This document shows, piece by piece, positions 33,733 to 34,347 of a stretch of 34,347 bases of DNA. Made by a program: the position numbers and the translations under genes. Each line of letters opens with the position of its first letter. Position 1 is the first letter of the stretch. Source of the stretch: JAAYYM01 sp964631375 (GTDB lineage Bacteria > Bacillota > Clostridia > Lachnospirales > Lachnospiraceae); assembly GCA_964631375.1 (NCBI GenBank), contig CAZVYQ010000032.1:1-34347 (forward strand), in the 5' to 3' direction. The notes below the pieces were generated by a model. It worked only from the letters and a program-made list of their open reading frames with translations. It did no database searches and was not told the DNA's origin.

Positions 33733-34278
33733 TTATAGTGAATCTATAAAATCAAGCGTTGCCTGTTTCAAATCCTGTTCACTGCCACTGTTTATGAGAA
33801 AATAATCAGCCATTGCAATCGGCCCACCCTTTTCAAGATTCTCAATCTCAGCAATATCTCTTGCCTCAGCCTGTTCATTTGTTAAGGCTCTGATTTCACG
33901 ATGTGTCAATCGTTGATATCTGTCCTTTTTGTTAGTAATTACAGCTAATACTATAAAATCTGTTTCTAACTGTTTTTTCAAATAAGTATACTCAGACCAG
34001 GAATAAAGTCCGTCTAAGACAGTATTCCCTGCTTGAACATCCTTTTTAATATAAGGAAGAAGCTTCTTAGCATACGCATCCAGTCCCAATTCTTTCCTAA
34101 GACCTTCACGTACAATTCTTTCATTTTCAGGAGTTACCTCCATATGTCTTTCTGCAAGAGTATCCATGGTAATCTTACCAAAATACTCCATGTTCCAACC
34201 CTGCTCTACAAATGTATTCGTAACAACTGATTTTCCGGAACCACACATTCCTACGATCGCTACAACCTTATTTTGCAT
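33733..34278 (-). CDS. P-loop kinase-like protein (dephospho-CoA kinase-like AAA)
   Basis: A 181-aa protein. The start is the ATG at 34278 (MQNKVVAIVGMCGSGKS), 7 nt after GGAGGT; an ATG at 34299 overlaps that site. The Walker A is G10-M-C-G-S-G-K16-S17. Further features are VLDGLYSWSEYTYL, which is Walker-B-like, and the LID-like basic segment KKDRYQRLTHREIR. It ends YFLINSGSEQDL, similar to the NxG end of dephospho-CoA kinases. It is probably a small nucleotide-dependent phosphotransferase; the substrate is unclear, and dephospho-CoA kinase itself is not certain. Confidence 0.8.
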   Translation of the reverse strand: MQNKVVAIVGMCGSGKSVVTNTFVEQGWNMEYFGKITMDTLAERHMEVTPENERIVREGLRKELGLDAYAKKLLPYIKKDVQAGNTVLDGLYSWSEYTYLKKQLETDFIVLAVITNKKDRYQRLTHREIRALTNEQAEARDIAEIENLEKGGPIAMADYFLINSGSEQDLKQATLDFIDSL

Positions 34279-34306
34279 TTTAATACCTCCGTCAATCATT
34301 CTATCA

Positions 34307-34347
34307 TGCTCCCAGTAGGAATCGAACCTACAACTAGCCCTTAGGAG
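34307..34347 (-). tRNA. tRNA-Arg (CCU), 3' part, cut by window end
   Basis: Read on the minus strand, the sequence gives an anticodon loop CTCCTAA (anticodon CCT), the 3' anticodon stem GGGCT, a short variable loop, a perfect T-arm GTAGG-TTCGATT-CCTAC, the acceptor arm TGGGAGC and discriminator A at 34307. CCA is not encoded. The 5' half lies beyond position 34347, so the anticodon call depends on loop placement. Confidence 0.8.

Noticed and set aside
33733..34278. Naming this gene coaE (dephospho-CoA kinase)
   Set aside because: The P-loop and C-terminal pattern are similar, but the characteristic CoaE substrate motifs are not clear, so only a kinase-like call is made.

Overview
The window looks like chromosomal DNA of a low-GC Gram-positive anaerobe of class Clostridia, most likely a Lachnospiraceae relative. 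The reasons are AT-rich codon use, strong GGAGG-type ribosome binding sites, a complete V/A-type ATPase operon, SipW/TasA-type secreted proteins, a sortase, a CarD-like regulator and a family-typical DEDDh exonuclease. No phage, IS or CRISPR signature was seen.

Layout. 1-3.7 kb: a membrane-anchored beta-sandwich surface protein, divergent from a LytTR response regulator whose phospho-acceptor Asp is Asn, then a doubtful 49-aa ORF and a CarD-family regulator. 3.7-12.4 kb: a nine-gene V-type ATPase operon on the minus strand (G/H-C-I-K-F-E-A-B-D in transcription order). 12.4-27.9 kb: a large surface-fibre locus, all minus strand, in three transcription units. Unit 1 (23337 down to 12475) encodes a 1630-aa VWA/choice-of-anchor-A adhesin, a SipW signal peptidase, five TasA/camelysin-like secreted proteins, a 61-aa protein, and a single polypeptide that joins a SipW-like signal peptidase to a class-B-like sortase. 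Unit 2 (25131 down to 23487) encodes a BTAD/SARP-type activator with a degenerate GGDEF-like domain, and an overlapping small protein related to the 61-aa one. Unit 3 (27860 down to 25299) encodes a sixth TasA-like protein and two C-terminally membrane-anchored surface proteins. 28.0-34.3 kb: two tandem membrane acyltransferases, thioredoxin, TrmB, a D,D-carboxypeptidase, a DEDDh exonuclease, a P-loop kinase-like protein, and the 3' part of a tRNA, probably tRNA-Arg(CCU), cut by the window end.

How it fits together. The two structural units of the fibre locus (starts at 23337 and 27860) have nearly identical promoters. Each has two direct copies of CRTGTGAC with an 11-bp period, ending exactly 10 bp upstream of a TATA(G/C)T -10 box and lying where a -35 box would be. 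This is the geometry used by SARP activators, and a BTAD/SARP-type activator is encoded between the two units. The simplest reading is a self-contained regulon: the activator switches on assembly of a TasA-like fibre, with an adhesin, two processing enzymes (SipW and the SipW-sortase fusion) and anchor proteins. This locus is the best candidate here for an undescribed system. The wiring is inferred from sequence, not shown by experiment.
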